Positions 3,668-5,711 of a stretch of DNA of 5,711 nt are shown in pieces. The stretch is taken from contig CAJTSZ010000121.1 of NCBI GenBank assembly GCA_910578755.1, positions 1 to 5,711 of the forward strand. Reading direction: 5' to 3'. Each line of letters begins with the position of its first letter. Within the stretch, counting starts at the first letter, position 1. The notes under the pieces were generated by a model. That model was not told the origin of the DNA and searched no databases. It saw only the letters and a program-made list of their open reading frames with translations. Position numbers and translations under genes: made by a program. The stretch is from an uncultured Oscillospiraceae bacterium (GTDB lineage Bacteria > Bacillota > Clostridia > Oscillospirales > Ruminococcaceae).

Positions 3668-5711
3668 ATGAGAATGAGAATGAAAAAACTGTTGTCCATT
3701 CTTTTGGTAACTGCTATGCTGGCTTCCATGGCTGTTACCGCTTTTGCGGACACACCTGCGGCTAACAGTGATGTGGCTGTTATGTCTGTTGAGGCAAGAG
3801 CAGCAGGTGATGTAACTATTGCAGCATCCGGCTGGGATGCTAATAAAACCTTTACTGCCGGTACAGAAGCAGTAGGCGGCAGCTTTACATTGAATGTAGA
3901 GGCTGCTACTTCACCAGAAAATACGGTAGAAGAACCGGGTGCAACAGCTACAAAAGTTAAGCTGAAAGCAACAGTTGCTCCGAAAGAAGGAACTGAAAAA
4001 GCAGCAGGTGATTGCACAATTAGAGCTAAAGTTGGTACCAACGAAGGTGTTGATTTGAGTGCAACAGCAAGCAATGATGCCTATGAAATTCCTGCCGATA
4101 ATGGTTTGACTGTTGAATTTACCAGCGTTCTGTTTGATGACGCTACCACAGCCGGTGAATACACCATTACACTGGAAGCTGTAGGTGAGGATGGCAGTAA
4201 ATTGACTCCTGCTGCAACAGCTACCGTTGATGTAACCGTTAACGCAAAGCAGGAAAATAACGGCGAAGTTACCCTTGTAGGCGATGTAACCCTGCCAGAA
4301 AACCTCAAAGCTGGTGAAAAAGCTACAGGCGGCAGCATTGTACTTAAAAACACCAACACAGCTGCTACAGATGTTACCATTAAAGCTGAAATCACTCCAT
4401 CACAGGACGCAAAGGCCACAGATGTTATTAAAGCTAAACTTGGCAATGGAGAAGAGAAAGACCTGTTGGCTGATGTTGGCGCTACCTTCTCCATCCCTGT
4501 AGGTAACAGCAACACAATTACCTTCAGTGATGTAACCCTTAATACCCCAGGTGACTACAGCATTAAATTCACAATTACACCTGTTGGCAGCCAAGCAATT
4601 ACAAAAACAGTGGACGCAACTGTTACTGACCCAAACACAAAGCCACCAGTAACAACCACAGTAACAGCTGCTTTGGGTGCATTTGAACTCGATAAAAGTG
4701 ATACAACAGGGAAAACATATACTGGCGAACTTACTTTGACAAGAACAGGTACAGATTCAGTAGATGTTACAGTTACCGATGTAACACTTTCAAAAGGCAC
4801 AGCAACCATTACAATTGACGATGCAGCAGCCAAAGGCAAGAAAATCACCGTAAATAAAGCTGAGGTAAAAGTTCCTGTTAAAGTAGTGTATGCTGACAAG
4901 CCTACTGCTGGAGATTACGAAGTAACAGCAACCCTTGAAGGTACTACAGAAACTACTGTAAAAGGTGCTTTGAAGGTTGAAGGAACCCAAATCCCTGATG
5001 AAACTACAGTAGCAGCTGCTTTGAGTGCATTTACACTTGATGAAAATGATGCAGAAGGGAAAACATATACCGGCGAACTTACTTTGACAAGAACAGGTAC
5101 AGATTCAGTAGATGTTACAGTTACCGATGTAACACTTTCAAAAGGCACAGCAACCATTACAATTGACGATGCAGCAGCCAAAGGCAAGAAAATCACCGTA
5201 AATAAAGCTGAGGTAAAAGTTCCTGTTAAAGTAGTGTATGCTGACAAGCCTACTGTTGGAAGCTACAAAGTAACAGCAACCCTTGCAGGTACTACAAATA
5301 GCACTGTAACAGGTAATTTGAATGTCATTAACCCAGATGAAGCAAGCGCTGTACTGGAAGTTGGCAAACCCGATGCAAACGGAGTAGTTACCGGCACACT
5401 GACCTTGAGCAACCCAACCAATGCAAAAATTACTCCTACAGTTAAAGTAGAAGTAGAAGGTCAGTCTAACATTACAGTTACACCTACAACTGGCGAGTGG
5501 ACAAACAATGCAGCAGTTGAGGTAGAGGCTGGTACAAAAGAAACTCCAACACAAAAAGTACTTGGCTTTACCATTACTTTCTCAAAAGGAACTAATGATG
5601 CAAATTACACCATTAAAGCAACTGTTGGAGACTTAGCAGTAATAGGTAATGGCAGCGTTACAATCCCTGGTAATGGCGGAACAGTAGACCCAACACCAAA
5701 CCCAGATCCAA
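3668..5711 (+). CDS. Secreted multi-module surface protein, N-terminal part (open at right edge)
   Basis: The frame is open for 681 codons and leaves the window without a stop. Residues 1-27 are a signal peptide: basic MRMRMKK start, a hydrophobic core, and AFA before D28 as the likely cleavage site. The mature part is Thr/Ala/Val/Lys/Glu-rich, almost Cys-free (only C116), and has alternating beta-strand patterns. I see about five Ig-like-looking modules: roughly 28-195, 199-321, 332-447, 448-555 and 558-666, then a Gly/Pro/Asp linker (PTPNPDP) at the edge. Modules 1 and 2 resemble each other (AGTEAVGGSF versus AGEKATGGSI, AKVG versus AKLG, AGEYTI versus PGDYSI), and modules 3 and 4 are near duplicates. 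Such proteins are usually adhesins, S-layer-associated or cell-wall proteins; the anchor (SLH, LPXTG or other) would lie beyond the edge. I cannot name a specific family. Start chosen from the Shine-Dalgarno spacing. The strong promoter and structured leader suggest high, controlled expression. Confidence 0.88.
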   Translation, partial: MRMRMKKLLSILLVTAMLASMAVTAFADTPAANSDVAVMSVEARAAGDVTIAASGWDANKTFTAGTEAVGGSFTLNVEAATSPENTVEEPGATATKVKLKATVAPKEGTEKAAGDCTIRAKVGTNEGVDLSATASNDAYEIPADNGLTVEFTSVLFDDATTAGEYTITLEAVGEDGSKLTPAATATVDVTVNAKQENNGEVTLVGDVTLPENLKAGEKATGGSIVLKNTNTAATDVTIKAEITPSQDAKATDVIKAKLGNGEEKDLLADVGATFSIPVGNSNTITFSDVTLNTPGDYSIKFTITPVGSQAITKTVDATVTDPNTKPPVTTTVTAALGAFELDKSDTTGKTYTGELTLTRTGTDSVDVTVTDVTLSKGTATITIDDAAAKGKKITVNKAEVKVPVKVVYADKPTAGDYEVTATLEGTTETTVKGALKVEGTQIPDETTVAAALSAFTLDENDAEGKTYTGELTLTRTGTDSVDVTVTDVTLSKGTATITIDDAAAKGKKITVNKAEVKVPVKVVYADKPTVGSYKVTATLAGTTNSTVTGNLNVINPDEASAVLEVGKPDANGVVTGTLTLSNPTNAKITPTVKVEVEGQSNITVTPTTGEWTNNAAVEVEAGTKETPTQKVLGFTITFSKGTNDANYTIKATVGDLAVIGNGSVTIPGNGGTVDPTPNPDP
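4661..5329 (+). repeat. Tandem 348-bp intragenic repeat (modules 3 and 4)
   Basis: Two units with a period of 348 bp (116 codons) begin at 4661 and 5009. Their cores, 4709-4907 and 5057-5255, differ at a single base over 199 bp (T at 4723, C at 5071, silent in a Thr codon). The 48 bp before the core differ at about ten positions, and the stretch after it is also clearly diverged. The abrupt change from near identity to divergence points to recent duplication or gene conversion of the core. Confidence 0.93.

Noticed and set aside
3604..5554. Series of long open frames on the minus strand opposite the surface-protein gene
   Set aside because: They arise from the Thr/Ala/Val-rich codon pattern of the plus-strand gene. 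Two of them share the same 60-odd residues only because the underlying module is duplicated. No ribosome binding sites or known domains.

Overview
The window looks like chromosomal DNA of a low-to-medium GC anaerobic Firmicute, most likely a gut-type clostridium. The evidence is the strong AAGGAGG-type ribosome binding sites, the sigma-A promoters with 17-bp spacers, an intrinsic terminator, a PepV-type dipeptidase, and a secreted repeat-rich surface protein. No taxonomic marker gene is present, so the assignment is an inference from style.

Layout. Positions 1-670 have no convincing gene. The stretch is packed with inverted repeats and ends in a promoter (560-588) and a strong hairpin (593-619) that lead into an M20-family dipeptidase (PepV-like, 671-2077). 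A textbook intrinsic terminator (2087-2129) closes that unit. A second unit starts at a good sigma-A promoter (2236-2264). It carries a macrodomain protein (2299-2817) and, 44 nt later, DNA-3-methyladenine glycosylase I (tag, 2862-3455). A third unit begins only 15 nt after tag with an almost perfect promoter (3471-3499). It has a leader of roughly 160 nt built from nested stem-loops, including a 41-bp palindromic unit repeated in tandem. It then encodes a signal-peptide-bearing, Thr/Ala/Val-rich protein of at least 681 residues made of five Ig-like-looking modules. That reading frame is still open at the right edge, so the C-terminus and any cell-wall anchor lie outside the window.

How the genes relate. 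The dipeptidase is peptide-catabolic housekeeping. The macrodomain and Tag proteins probably share a transcript and both fit nucleotide or ADP-ribose damage metabolism, but the macrodomain lacks the two residues regarded as catalytic in the YmdB/MacroD class and may be a binder rather than a hydrolase. The surface protein is an independent, probably highly expressed gene.

The points most worth a second look are the palindromic tandem repeat in the surface-protein leader, the substituted macrodomain active site, the almost identical 199-bp core shared by two adjacent surface-protein modules, and the inverted-repeat-rich left intergenic region.
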